Shown here piece after piece: positions 46,988-59,300 of a stretch of 64,000 bases of DNA. Under the pieces are notes generated by a model, which worked only from the letters and a program-made list of their open reading frames with translations, was not told the DNA's origin and made no database searches. The position numbers and the translations under genes are program-made. The stretch is from Ephemerocybe angulata (lineage: Eukaryota > Basidiomycota > Agaricomycetes > Agaricales > Psathyrellaceae): assembly GCA_013368325.1 (NCBI GenBank), contig JAACJK010000112.1, positions 558,001 through 622,000 on the forward strand, read 5' to 3'. Each line of letters starts with the position of its first letter. The stretch's first letter is position 1.

Positions 46988-49900
46988 GGTACCAGATTAT
47001 AGCGGCTACTAAGGAAGGGAGGGGAGACCAATAGCCGTGGGGATGTCTAAGGTAGCGTAAAAAAGTAGTCCAAAAGCAGTCTGAGGGCCCAAAGAAGGGT
47101 CTTATCGCCACAAGTGAGTATAAAAGAACGTGGAGGCGCTGCTGGAATCAGAATCTACTCTGCCGAGATTTCGCTGATCAAGGACTAAGAAGGGGGCCTC
47201 GTTCAGGTAAGACGTTCTCCAGGTGCAGCCTCGGGGGTAGATGCCGCGATGAAAAAGGTAACGAGACAGGTTGGGTTCAAGGGAGTCTCGCGCGTCGATT
47301 GACAGGAGAACCAGATCTCAGTGCCTCGAAGTACGAAAGATCTTTCCGCACTCCGTCCGCTCGACATGACTGATCCCACGACACCAATCTTCCGCTCAGA
47401 TTGACATGATTCATAGGGAAGAGTGTTGCAAACTTGCAATTTGACCTTTGCTTTTGGTGACCTGTGGTTCTGAGTTCAGCAATTTATATTCCAAATCGTA
47501 CCGCACATGACTCACAATTGGTCAGTGGTCAACCCCAGCTCGAAATATCCTGAGTTTCTTCCTCTAGGCGGAAGCTCCAATAGCCAAGACTTTAGAAATG
47601 CAGTTCTTCACAGCGGTAGAATTCCGCTCATGCCAACTGTCAACCCCTTCAAGATGAGCCATGTCTGGAACAGGATTGGAACAGGATCTCGACATGAGGA
47701 ACCAGCCCGTTTTGGCTCCGTGAGTTGGGTCAAGTTATCGGAGAATTGGGACGGCGGAACGTTAGAAGCATCGCATCGTGGAACTGGTTCAAGAAGAAGA
47801 GAAGGTTTTTTCCTTCCAGAAGCGGCGCGGCGGTTCGCCCTTGTGTAGGATTCGCGCCACTAGGGGCAACGAGGCGAACCAAAGATTTCAGTCAGCCTAC
47901 CGTTTCCTGACTCTCCTGCCTCATTGCGGATTAGCTCAACGAATCGGCTTTGGGCCAACAGGAAATGCAGTGCCTTGTCGTCGGTCGACACCATTCCACA
48001 TGAAAATCATGTCCATCTCCGAGGGCGGGCATTTATTACGAGCTCGGGCAAGTCCTGATAAGATTCGGGTTAGTTTAGACGTGTAACTTTGGGTCGAGAA
48101 CAATCGAGCAGCCCTACTATCACCATACTTATCAGTTGATACACAATGCCAGCACCCAGCCGCGGCTTCCCGAGATAGGCTGCAGACTATCAGCCCTGAA
48201 GTTCCGTAGTTAGTGTTAGTGTCAGTGGAGGACCTTTGTTTCTGAGTGGCCCTTTGCCATTCGAGGATCAAGGACTTGAAGTTGAGAAGCGTCAGAGAGA
48301 ACTCGAAATTGTGACTGAGCATAAGAGCACGAACAGCTACGAACAGTAAACACAGTGGCAGTGCCACGATCAGGAGTTGCTTTGTGTGGCTGTGCCTTTT
48401 AGCCGCATCCGGCAATGTTTGCCTTTAATTTGATTCAAAGGTTTTGGCTTTCGGCCGGCTTTTTGCTGTTCGGTTGCTTCTGACCGCGATGAGCATTCTT
48501 CTCCCCGAGAACTTCATTAAAACGCGCTCACCGCCGTCGGTCGAACCGTTCAATGATTTTACGAACTAAACCAGTGTCTTCAGATGTCTGTCATACTCTT
48601 TCTACTCCACCTGTTTTTTCCGAAAGCTTCTCGCGAAGACAGCGAAGTCTAGATATCAAGGCACTCTTTCGCCGTACGGTCTCGGAGACAAACGCAAATT
48701 AGGGATGCAGTCTCCTTTAATCAAGCTTGCGGACCTTAATGTCAGTCGGCATTGTTCACGTTTCGAAAGAGACACGGACTTGTTTGGTAGGCATGTGAAG
48801 AAAGCTAGTCTGAGAGGTATTGTTGTTTCCTCTTGATCCTTATGGATTCTAAGCTCATCTTGTTCCTATATTTCCAGGGCAATGACCAGGATGGTAGAAA
48901 GGTACGTGACGTCCGCTTCCGTAAACATGAAGTCAAAATTGCCTCAGGTCCTCAGCCAAGGCGTCTTCGTGACCTCAGGATTTTCACGGGATGATCATGA
49001 TAGGATGCAAGCATCTAAATGCACAAAGAGCGCATGCAACTGCCTGCTGCTCTAGGCACCGTGCTGGCGCCTATCCTCGAAAGCTTTCCGAACGAGCGTA
49101 TCTTGGGTCCGTTTTTCGAAGCCGTCGTACCATTCGAGTTCGGTGACAGATGTGGACATCTTGAACCTGAGTCACGAATGGAAGCCATAGGTGAAGGGCA
49201 TGCGAACAAATCCTGGTGGGTATGTTGCTGTCACCCAAACCTCGTTATGGGGCTTATTCTCATGATGAGGAGAGTCTCAGACCTTCAGTTCAACGCAGAA
49301 CTGAGTGTCAAGTATGAATTTACTTCATTCTGTTGCCTTGCTTTCCTCGACCCCTAATTTCCTTCCAACTCGGAAGAAGATTCTTCAATTGACACAGGCA
49401 TGCATCGATGTGATATCGATGTCAGAAGGAATTCTTACCCTTCGCACTAAGTCTAGGCTGGCAGGCAAAATCAATCACATCGCGATGTTTGTCGAACTCC
49501 AGGCCGATATGAGCACCCATGTCACGTCTGAAGCCAATTGCACCCCCGACAGAACTTTCTTCTTGCAATCCGCCTTAGCGCCGTTACGTTTCTCATCCTC
49601 ACTGCGAATTGCACGCACACCACTCTCTTCGACAAGTTAAACCGCACGACCCTAGCGGAATCTCATGATCGGTTCGACGATAATGACCGGATGGTTTTTC
49701 CTCCCGGTGAGTCCTACTTCCCTGTACCAGCATCCAGTGATAGGTGATTAACGGGATCGCAATAAAGTGATCCACTGATCCTTACCATGTAGCGATCCCA
49801 CAGAGAATAGAAGCCTTTTTACCGCATTCGAACCGGAGACCGGTTCGGCATCTGACTTGGATCCTAAAGCAAACGAGGAGTCTGAGGTTCGTCGAAGAAG

Positions 49901-50196
49901 CTTCAGGCAAGGAGGCAGCTCTCCTTATTTTCACACATCTGCGTCTGGCATTCCCGTTCCATCACCATCTAGCCCAGGAACAGGATAACGAAAGTCCCCA
50001 GGATTTATCTGCCGGTAAGCCACTGTGAATTCACACTTCGTCAAACACAACAGTCTTATAGATCAACCTTGTCTCCTTCGTGGCGACTTTAGCTCTTGGT
50101 ACCCCTGTTTTCCGAACTCAACCCTTAGCACCTCCTGAGGCCTAGCTTGGCCCACCCTCACCGTTGCTTGACGTCCGAGATTTGCTTACACCCACG
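46988..50196. other. Long region without a convincing gene
   Basis: Short open frames only. A minus-strand frame at 47936-48415 starts MPDAAKRHSH and has one hydrophobic stretch (LLIVALPLCLLFVAVRAL), but later residues lose any protein-like pattern. Plus-strand frames at 49019-49640 have mixed composition and no family features. Decayed genes are possible. Confidence 0.4.
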
Positions 50197-52374
50197 ATGA
50201 GCAACTACGTTAGCAGCAAGCTCTCCTCCCAGCAGCTCCGTTTCGCCAATGAAAACGAGGACACCGAGGACACCGGAGCTCTCCCCGAGAAACGTACACA
50301 TTCTCGGGCACCTTCCAAGAGCAACGCCGCCGAGTCCCCCCCACTCACACCTCGCACCAAATTTACCTTTGGCTCTCCAGGCCAACTCCCACTCCCCCCT
50401 TCCGCTTCCAGCCTCAACACGACCTTCACCCCCTCACATACCCCTACGAGTAGCCTCGCTGTACCCCATACCAACGTGCATCCTTTCCCCGAAGCCGTCG
50501 GCGGGCCCACGACCCAGCACCGGAGTGGAACACTGAGCTCACCCCCCAGCCAAGGCGAGCTGCTGCAGAGGACCCCGCGGAAGTCGACCTCGACGGGGAC
50601 CGGCAGCCGGCCCAACACAGCAGGCGAATATGGCATGTCCGCGTCTCGCCCTGCCTCTGCACGCTTCCGCGAGACATTCGCCCTTCCACGTACCCGCCCC
50701 TTGACGATGTACAGCTCCGTGCAGAACTCGAGTGTCAAGATCCAGAGGGAGCGGCCGCGGTCGACGATGCTAACGGACGAGAAGCGGGATGAACTGCAGG
50801 AGGTGAAGAAGCCGTGGACGGAGGGGAAGGACCCATATATGAGGATCTCATATTTCTTGACGTATGGGATGATCATATTTGGAATCCTGGCAGGCGGGGT
50901 GAGGTGCTTCTTCGAGTGGAGGAAGGTGCCCATGATGAAGGGGAACCTGTGTCCGGTTATGGAGGAGCATTTTACCAGTGAGGAGGGGGTATTTGGGGAG
51001 AACGGGAAGTTCTTTCGGGAGGTTGATATGAGTGGGTTTGGGTCAGTCGATTTATCCTTCGCTTCTCCTATCAGAGAGCTCATTATGTTGTAGGAATGGG
51101 GAGTTTGAGATGACGACGACCTCGCCGAAGAACTCATACGTCCGCGATGGATATCTCTATATCACGCCTACCCTCACATCCGATGATATAGGCGAAGCAG
51201 CCATTGAAGACGGGCACGTCTTCAACATCACCGACTGCACGTTCAACATCACGCAGGGTCTCTCATACACGGCCAAGGACTCCACCCTCCTTCCTCTCAA
51301 CATAAGTGCCGTTGGCATTGACCGCGAGTTTGATGTGAAAGGGTACACCAAGGCGTGCTCGGCCGTCAGCAACGCGACGAGTGGCGCTGTGATCAACCCC
51401 GTCCAGAGCGCAAGGCTGAGCACGAGGAGGAGTGCGAGCATTCGGTTTGGGAAGGTCGAGGTTAGGGCCAAGATTCCAACTGGGTAAGCGGTGCCGTGCT
51501 ATCCGAGGTTCCGCATCTAACGTTGAATGTAGGGACTGGCTTTGGCCTGCGATATGGATGCTTCCTGTCGATAATGTCTACGGTGGCTGGCCGATGAGTG
51601 GCGAGATCGATATAATGGAGGCTCGTGGTAACGGGCCGAAATATGCGACACAGTCAGTTCCTTGCTCCTCCATCGATCTTTGGTGACTAAAGACTTACAG
51701 GGGCTCGAACTACGTCCGGGGCTCCCTCAACTGGGGACCGAATGGTGCCCTAAACGCCGCGTACAAGACCTACGGGTGGTGGTCGATGCGCCGAGGCTCA
51801 TACGACGAGGCGTTCCACACCTACTCTTTGGAGTGGGACGAGGATTTCATGTGAGTCGTTCAAGATATGTTTGAGTTGTTGGCGATTGACGATGTCTAGT
51901 CGCATATACGTCGACTCGAGGTTGCATCACCTCCTCGACATCAGGGTCAAGAAATCGTTCTGGGAGCTGGGAGAGTTCCCGCCTATGATCTCGCAAGGGT
52001 CCGAGTCGGCTGTGCTGCATAATATATGGGTGAATGGGAGCAAGGCCGCTCCGTTTGACCAAAGTGAGTATCTATAAGCGGCCCCGGGAGTGATTATAAC
52101 TAAACCATTGTCAGATTTCTACTTAATCCTGGACGTCGGTGTCGGAGGAACAAATGGGTGGTTCCCCGACGCCAAGGAGAAACCATGGTACGACGGCTCG
52201 CAGACTGCTATGGGTGCCTTTTGGAGGGCCAGGCATGAGTGGCTCCCGACTTGGCCGACGGAGGTGGAGAAAAGGTCCTTGGTTGTGTACGTACTTCCCT
52301 TGTCTGTTTATCCTTCGACACATGGCTGATGCGTTGCGAGTAGCGATTATGTGAAGATGTGGCAGAAATGTTAG
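50197..52374 (+). CDS. GH16 Kre6/Skn1-like type II membrane protein (beta-1,6-glucan synthesis)
   Basis: Seven exons (50197-51041, 51094-51483, 51533-51652, 51701-51850, 51900-52063, 52115-52286, 52344-52374) give 623 residues, all in phase. The N-terminal 220 residues are cytosolic and Ser/Pro-rich. One signal-anchor segment YFLTYGMIIFGILAGGVRCFF follows. The extracellular GH16 domain has RFGKVEVRAKIPTG, WPAIWMLP and the catalytic GEIDIMEARG (ExDxxE). It ends VDYVKMWQKC. This is the standard layout of fungal Kre6/Skn1 proteins, which are needed for wall beta-1,6-glucan. A beta-1,6-glucan role is inferred from the family. The start at 50197 is the first ATG; the frame opens upstream only through TTG. 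Confidence 0.92.
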
Positions 52375-52787
52375 TCGGATTCGGGAAAGAGAGGCTTGAC
52401 TGCTATCATGGACTCTGAAGAGGATTTGCGCATTGCTATATTTCGTTTCTATTATACACACTACTATTCTGAGAGTTGAATGACTAATCTCCATTGTTCC
52501 TTTGCATTGCTGATTTCTGCAGCCGAATCATTTACTCCTTATAGCTCGTCCTCCTCTAATTGTAGTAGGTAACAGAACTATTAGAAGAGCTGCGAGACTT
52601 GGTGTTGGATGAAACAGGTTTAGCGCTGAGTCTTCATGCGTCCCTCTCGGGAGGCCATTCTCGATCTGTAATGCCAAAGCTCTTCCGCATTTCGAAGCCC
52701 CCACTTTACCACATCAGCGTAGAACCCGCCTAATTAAGACCGGAGTCGCATGCATATCGCCTCAAGCTCTATTTGGCACAAGGTGCA

Positions 52788-52794
52788 TATATAA
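52788..52794 (+). promoter_or_regulatory. TATA box before truncated P450
   Basis: TATATAA lies 63 bp upstream of the P450 ATG at 52857, so the promoter seems retained even though the gene body is lost. Confidence 0.5.
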
Positions 52795-52856
52795 GCGGCA
52801 GAAGTATCATACGGTACCTCTCGCTGTTTGCGCTCTTCTCTGCTCAGTGCTCACAA

Positions 52857-53330
52857 TGGTATCTCCATCAGCAATCCGGCTGCTAGCCATCCCCGCAGGC
52901 CCATGGGCTATTTGGTGGCTGCTCAGGCGTCTGGCGCGCAAAGACCCTCTAGCTCTCGTCCCGGGCCCTCCTGCGGACTTCTTTACGGGGAACCTGACGT
53001 CGTTTTTGGATCCGGAGACTGGGCTGGACTTATACGACTACCTAGCCAAGACATGTTCGTTTCGCTGATGGAATGAGTTTCTGGATGATGGAGTTTAATT
53101 GCTCACAAACTAGCCTAGGGTAGATGGTAAATTTGAGGATTGGAGGCCCGTTTAATGTGCGTTTACCCCCAGTTTAGTGCTAATGGCATAGGGTAATACG
53201 TGTGTATTTGTAGGAGAGTATACTCTTGGTGTACGACTTGAAGGCTTTGCACCATATCCTTGTCAAGGTATACGTCCCGAGCGAATGCCCGGTCGAAATT
53301 TTGGCGGAAAGGTTGCCCAGCGCGAAGGTA
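52857..53330 (+). pseudogene. Cytochrome P450 5' fragment
   Basis: Exon 1 (52857 to about 53055) encodes a membrane anchor (IRLLAIPAGPWAIWWLLRRL), the hinge LVPGPPADFFTGN and DPETGLDLYDYLAKT. Short exons with NLRIGGPFN (about 53131-53157) and ESILLVYDLKALHHILVK (about 53215-53268) follow. The frame and similarity are then lost. No oxygen-binding helix, ExxR or heme-binding Cys segment is found. The remainder of the gene has been replaced by the kinase-like gene on the other strand. Confidence 0.75.
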
Positions 53331-53440
53331 AGCATTTTTCTCAAGACACCGCCGCCCTTGTGGCGATCGACCCTTCAACTCAAGATCGGGATCCCTCGAA
53401 ACAACCAATTTAAAGCATACGTAGAACGTGCAACTACAAT

Positions 53441-55414
53441 CTAACAGATGGGAGATTCGATGCACCATAATATTTCAGCCCAGTCCTGGTCCCTGCATTC
53501 ACCGCCGCAAACACCCTCCTCCTGAACTACCGTTCCTTCGCCGAAATCAACAATGTGGAACTCGCCGTCTTTGTCTCGAGTGATGTTGCCTTGTACCAGG
53601 TCGTGGTGATGAACGCCTCGCACGTGCATAGGTTTAACGATGGACTCGTTCACGGACCTCCTATATTACGAGTCAGCTATTGAGGCAAAATGATATCTGG
53701 CCGCACGCACGCTTCGAGCAGGGAGAGGTCCGACACGGGCTCACCGACGTAGGACGTGATAGTGAATGGGCTGAGGCCGGGAACTGACCCGCACGCGAAA
53801 AGGGAGGGTACTCCCCGCAACCCATCGAGCCGGCGAAGGCACTCCACCTCTCGGTCGAAGGAATCGGTGTCTATGAAGACTTTCACAACGAAACTTTCCC
53901 CAGGACCCCTAAGAATCGTAGCTTGGCGTGAATAATGAGCGATGCAGAGTGGGACATACATGTAGGATGAGACCCAGAATCTGGCGTGGCCCTGGAGTCA
54001 GCTGTAAGTGTGGGAGCAGGCACGGGTACTCACCTAAAAGAACGTGTCACGCGCAGACACCATGAATGATCAGTCCAGACAAGGGTTGGCATAGAGTAAG
54101 ATGGAGGTTTCTGACATACGATGCTTGCTCCTACTAGGGCAGTGGGGGTACTGGTTGGGTACTGGGTAGTAAGAAAGTAAAAGTAGTATCAGGTATAAAA
54201 GAACGTAACCATTGGACCCACAGCACACCTGGCGGGGTCGCTTTGGAGAGAGATATCATTGCAGCTGCTTGTTTCAAGTCATCCTGGGTGGGTGGTGGGA
54301 TAGCGTCAAAGACATTTGGGCCGCCACCGTACTGATCATATATGTAGACCATTAGCTTGATAAACTTGAGCACATCTTCGTCAGTAAGCTCCTCAGGCTT
54401 CCGCGACAGCTCGTATAACTCCCATCGATAGAGAGTGCCACCGTCCTCCATTTCGTGCTTGGTCCAAATTAAATTGGCAGGAAGGCCGGTGCTCGAAAGT
54501 CCGGCCTCACGGGTGGTAAGGGAGAGATATCTCAAGGCCTATTTGGGGTTCAAATTGATGGGGAGGTGGAGGACGCATAAACTCACCTGGAAAAGTTTCG
54601 CGCAGTGAGGATTAATACGCATATCTTTTGTATTGAGAGCCGGACGTCTGTTGCATAGGTCATACAGGTTACTCCCAGTGTCCTTGCTTTCTCTCTTCAA
54701 CCAATTGTGCAAGCCAACCAGGTGGTCGCCGGAGTTTTCACTTTGGCACGCTTTCATCTCCACGAACGAAAGGTATTCTTCTCCCTCAATCCACTGAAAA
54801 TCCGCGTTTCCCGTGCGTACCATCAAACGCATCGATGGATTTTTCTGGTGAAGGAGGCCGTAGCAGCGGTAGATAACGGTGTCGAAGAGCTGCATCATGT
54901 CCGAAAAGCCTTTTTCGGACATGATGCAGCTCTTCGACACCGTTATCTACCGCTGCTACGGCCTTTGAACTCGGATTGGATGAAGTGCTCGCGGCGGGTT
55001 TTTTTCCGGACGGTGTCTTCTTTTGATTTCGGGCCTTTACAGGGCCTATGTATTCCTGTTATGAGCATGGCTTCCGTTTTGGCGCAGAAAAACGCCTACC
55101 CCTGCCTCCATCTTTTCGGGCGCTCACTTGACGTTCTCGGGCTTCCACTCTATGCAGTACTGACTTCAGATCCGCCTCTAGAAGCTGGACTGCCTCGGCC
55201 GTCGGCTGAAGACCCTGGAGCTTCTTGTCGACTTTGGCGTAGATGTCGAAATCGGCTTCCAGGAAAGCAACGGGACTCGCCGTTTGGACAGCCTCTAACG
55301 AGGACTGCGACTTCGAAGCGGAGGCGGGTCTCCCTTGCGGAGCTTGCACAGTACTCCACCATCTTCTGACGAGTGGAATCGCCGTGGAAAACGGGTGAGC
55401 GCCGGCGTCGGACA
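53441..55414 (-). pseudogene. Kinase-like gene with PD-(D/E)XK-like segment, broken by a palindrome
   Basis: On the minus strand a first exon starts at 55414 (MSDAGAHPF) and runs to about 55143 through a coiled-coil-prone stretch. A second piece contains RREHFIQSEFK (about 55020-54966). It runs into the palindrome at 54964-54855, where its frame stops inside the first arm. Coding resumes in the second arm with FSDMMQLFDTVIYR and continues to 54587: TGNADFQW, then SFVEMKAC, a D...ExK pattern like a restriction-enzyme-fold nuclease. Further exons give LRYLSLTTREAG (54539 down) and a kinase-like part: HHHDLVQGN (HxD, Asn), VDFGEGT (DFG), ending at 53441. Whether the break is natural or from assembly cannot be told here. 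Intron edges before 54940 are uncertain. Without the palindrome the architecture would be nuclease-like plus kinase-like, a pairing known in Crinkler-type proteins. Confidence 0.65.
54855..54964. repeat. 53-bp perfect inverted repeat with 4-nt loop
   Basis: Arms 54855-54907 and 54912-54964 are exact reverse complements around the loop gcct. One arm carries the codons FSDMMQLFDTVIYRCYG of the kinase-like gene, the other is its inverted copy. Zero mismatches over 53 bp means the duplication is very recent or an assembly artefact. Confidence 0.95.
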
Positions 55415-56310
55415 TTGTCGCAGAGGGGGTCGGTAGGGGTCGGTAAGGGAAGGAGGACTCGTCGAGGACGCGTGGCCTTGTCAAGCCGTGAAAGCTTCCC
55501 TGCCAGTGCCCTCGGCACTGCTTCGACCTCTGCGCCCTGCCCGCAGAGGACGGCGTCTGCGTGTTCCCGTCACCAAAGCAGCAGGTATGGTAATATACTA
55601 CCACGGTCCGTTCAAAGTGCACACGGGCACGGCGCGCCAGGACGATTGCATCGATTCCACCACCACCCCAGTTATACATACCATGGTTGCCCCTTGGTTC
55701 TGAATTGAGGATTAAGAGACCCAAAGTCAACAGGAGGATACTGCCTGGGATGGGTAGCAAAGGTGTAGGCGTAGATTAAGCCAATCGTACAGATATGAGG
55801 GCATGTCGTGAGCTAGGCAGTCTCCATCTGTTGTTTTGGATCTGGTTGCTGCTGCTGCGTGCCACACCGCCCGTCCGAAATTAGGGGCTGCCGTTCATCC
55901 TCCTCGTAGTCACCCTCATCGTTCCCCGCCGACGGACACCAAGAAAAGCGACAGAGGTGTTGGGTGCAACCGTGCTCTAGTTACAGGAGTAAATTCGTCG
56001 CTCCACACTTCCGCAGCGCATCGTTTGAGATGAAAGGCTCACGAATCGACGTAAAATCGATGCAGATTCCTGCTAGAACGCCGCAGCAAAGTGTCACCAG
56101 TATTGAAGCGCAGCCATCCGAGTCAGACATATAGGGTGAAGTCTTCGGAGTAAATGGACAGGATGAAGGTCTGGTGCAACCCAAGGAAGCGCCCAGACGG
56201 TCGTGGGATCATCTGGTTAAACGTGGGAACCAACCATCATATTACATAATCAGCCGCTGGTCGGCGCGACGGGCGACAATGAGCAGCTATCGCTCTTGTT
56301 CCTCTCCGTC
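55415..56310. other. Intergenic region between divergent genes
   Basis: No coding sequence was recognised. Upstream regions of the minus-strand kinase-like gene and the plus-strand Sac3 gene must lie here. Confidence 0.45.
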
Positions 56311-59300
56311 ATGGAGGTTTCTTTCTCTCATCCCCGGGGCATCGGACGCGGTCGTGGAGGATATAGTGGAGATTCTGGAGGTCGTGGTCGACCATTATCG
56401 CGGAACAAGCAATGGGTAGCAGGCGAAGGTTCACGTCCTCAAGCGCCACCAGTTGCACATACGGAGGGGGAACGATGGGAGAGAGGGGGTTTACGCGGGC
56501 GTGGACGTGGAAGAGGACTATCGCGTGGGGGAGCACCAGTCCGGAAGTTCCCCAATGCTACCCTACGAGTTAGCCATTCCAACCCGGCAGTTGCAGAGGT
56601 ACCGACAGCCCCCGTGGCACCCCAAGTCGGGATCGACGACGACGACGACAATGACGAGCCGCTACCGGAGATACACGAACCAGTTTTGGAGACGCCCGAA
56701 GAGCGGAATGCCTTCTGGCAAAAGGTGAGCTTCGTATCCTATCCATAGGCCAGGGCTACTAAGAAAATCACAGCTTGTAGCGGAACGCGAACAGGAGCGG
56801 AAACAGGCCATTGCAGAAGGCAAAATGGACGACCCACTGGTACCCAAACGACTCGAAGACGCGATCAACATAGTTGGAACATGCCCAGATATGTGTCCAC
56901 GGTTCGAGCGGTATCGACGCGAGAGGGAGAATAACTTGTTCTATCCATGGGAGGTCTTGCCAACAGAAGGGAAGGAGCGACGGGTTGACCACCAGCGGGC
57001 TGTCAAGATATACGAACGAGCAGCAGGCGACAAAGTTCTGCCTTCGGACATTCGACCGCCTCACGTACTCAAGAAAACTCTCGACTACCTCTTCCACGAT
57101 CTGCTTCCGCGAGGAACCATAGGCGAAACCGCTTCGTTCATACGCGATCGTTCAAGAGCTGTTCGAAACGATTTCACCATGCAACACATAACAGGACCTA
57201 CCGCCATCAAATGCCATGACCGTTGTGCTAGGTTCCATATCCTTGCTATGCACACGGAACGCGATCGACCGGGGTTCTCTTTAGCGTTGGAAGAGCAGCA
57301 ACTAATGAACAGTGAGTTCTGTTCCATATCGATCCAGTTGTGCTCGCTAACCCGCATTAGCTCTTCAAAGTTTGAAGGAGTTCTACGATGATCAACGGGG
57401 GAAATACGACTCTCCAACCGAATTGGAAATGCGCGTCTACCATCGCCTCATCCATATCCGCGACCAGAAGGAACGTCACCAAAACATTCCCGACCACATC
57501 CTCAACCACCCCATATTCCAACTCACGACCGAGTTCCGGCTTCGGGTTCAAGAGCAGAGCTCACCCATAACGAAGACTTCCGCTTTGAAGGTGGACGCTG
57601 TAGGGCTGGAGATATTCAGCCGCCTAGTCGGTGTTCTGAGGCAAATGGGGAACACGGTCATGATTTATCTGGTCGCGTGCATTGTAGAAAGGCTCTTTGG
57701 GAAGGACACCATTGAGGACATCGAAGATCTTCGACAAGGCCTTTCTCTCCCGGACATAATTGACGGAAAATCCGGAGTTGTGTCAGAGGTCACACTGGTT
57801 CAAGACGACCAAGAGATGCAGGAGGATGATATCGAAGGAGCACAGGACGAGGAAGAGGCGGATTCCCTCGACCGATTCTTGGAGGACGAACCCGAGGCGG
57901 AACCGGAACCACCAACGCTGACTGCATCTACTTCCTGGCCGGCAATGACCTCCTCTGGTATATTTGGCCCAAAACCTTCCACCCCGTCGCCTTTTGGCAC
58001 ACCCGCCTCCACCTCCGTTTTCAGTTCAAGCCAGTCCGCCCCTGCCATTACTCAGGCCTCTGCCTTCTCGAACATAACCACGAGCAGTGCCCCAAGTGCA
58101 TTCGGAACTTTCGGTGCCCCAGTGTCGAGTAGCCAATTTGCCACTTCAGTATCCAACGCCTTCCCAAGCGTCTCCAGCACCTCGACACCGCCGTCAAACT
58201 CACTTCCTGTCTTCCCCCCCTCTTTGAGCCAGCCATCCTTAGCTGCGCCCCAACCTGGTATGTTCCGACCCTTTCACTCGCATTCTCTCCTAATATCTAA
58301 TGAATTTAAGTATCCTTTGTTCCCTCGAAACCACCCGCGGAGGCTCCAAAGCCTTCCATCTTCTCCTCACCGCCAGTCTCAACGCCTCAACCAAACCCGA
58401 CCCCAGCCTTTTCGTCCACCCCCACCTTCAACGGAAATGCATTCCAATTGCCCAATGGCAACCTCAATGCGAAAGCCCCCTCGTTTACGCCATCAAACGC
58501 CTTTACCCTGCCACCACAAAAGGCTTCTGTAGCGGAACCACAACGAAACGATGACCAACCAAAAGCCACTGCACCCATTACGTTCCAGAACGTAGTGGCA
58601 CCTCCTTCGTTGGCTGAAAGGACGCGGTCCGCGTCCACGAGCGGCTCACGTGCGTCTCCTCCGCCCCCCTTGAAGATCGACACAGCTCTATCAACTTCTT
58701 CAATCACATCTACGACCGGTGCCACCACCACTTTGCCCCCTCCGACTATACCCCCATCTCCTCGGGAACCGCCTGCCCTCAACCGCGTGCAACCAGTCTC
58801 GCTTCCATCGACCCCCACGACATTAGCTGGGCCCCCGAGTGCGCTCCTCACCCATCTCAAAGGGGCTCTTGGCACACCACCCTCGTCTGGCGGGTTTGAG
58901 CGCTCAGGATTCTTGAGTCCTCTGGTTCTTCAAACACCCAAGACCTCGGCGTTCCCGCCGAATCTCAACAACTTCTCTCCCGGACCCCAGCCAGGGTCGT
59001 CCTCGCTGAAGACCTACTTCGGTTCTACAGGATTCGCAGCCCCAGCAGGTACTCTCGATAAGGGCAAAGGCAAGGAGCCTGTACGGAATAGCCTCGACAA
59101 TCTCGTTGATCTCCCTCCAGAGATCTTGAACCTTTTGCAGGACAAGGCGGCCTCTTTCAACAACCGCTCAATCGTTAAGAGGTGGTACAAACGCTGGATG
59201 GACCGAATAATGGAGAAGGCGGAGCAGTATGAGGCGGCGTTGGAGAAGGAGAACGCGTATAGGGAGAAGGTGCGCGCGCAGAAGGAGCAGGAGAAGGGGA

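Noticed and set aside
47936..48415. 159-codon minus-strand frame with one hydrophobic segment
   Set aside because: Only the first 40 residues look protein-like. No neighbouring exons or family match, so it was kept as unassigned.
50205..51137. 310-codon minus-strand frame
   Set aside because: Antisense to the first exon of the GH16 gene, which has clear family features.
54707..55369. 220-codon plus-strand frame across the palindrome
   Set aside because: It is antisense to the kinase-like exons and exists only because the inverted repeat happens to be open in that frame. Its composition is not protein-like.
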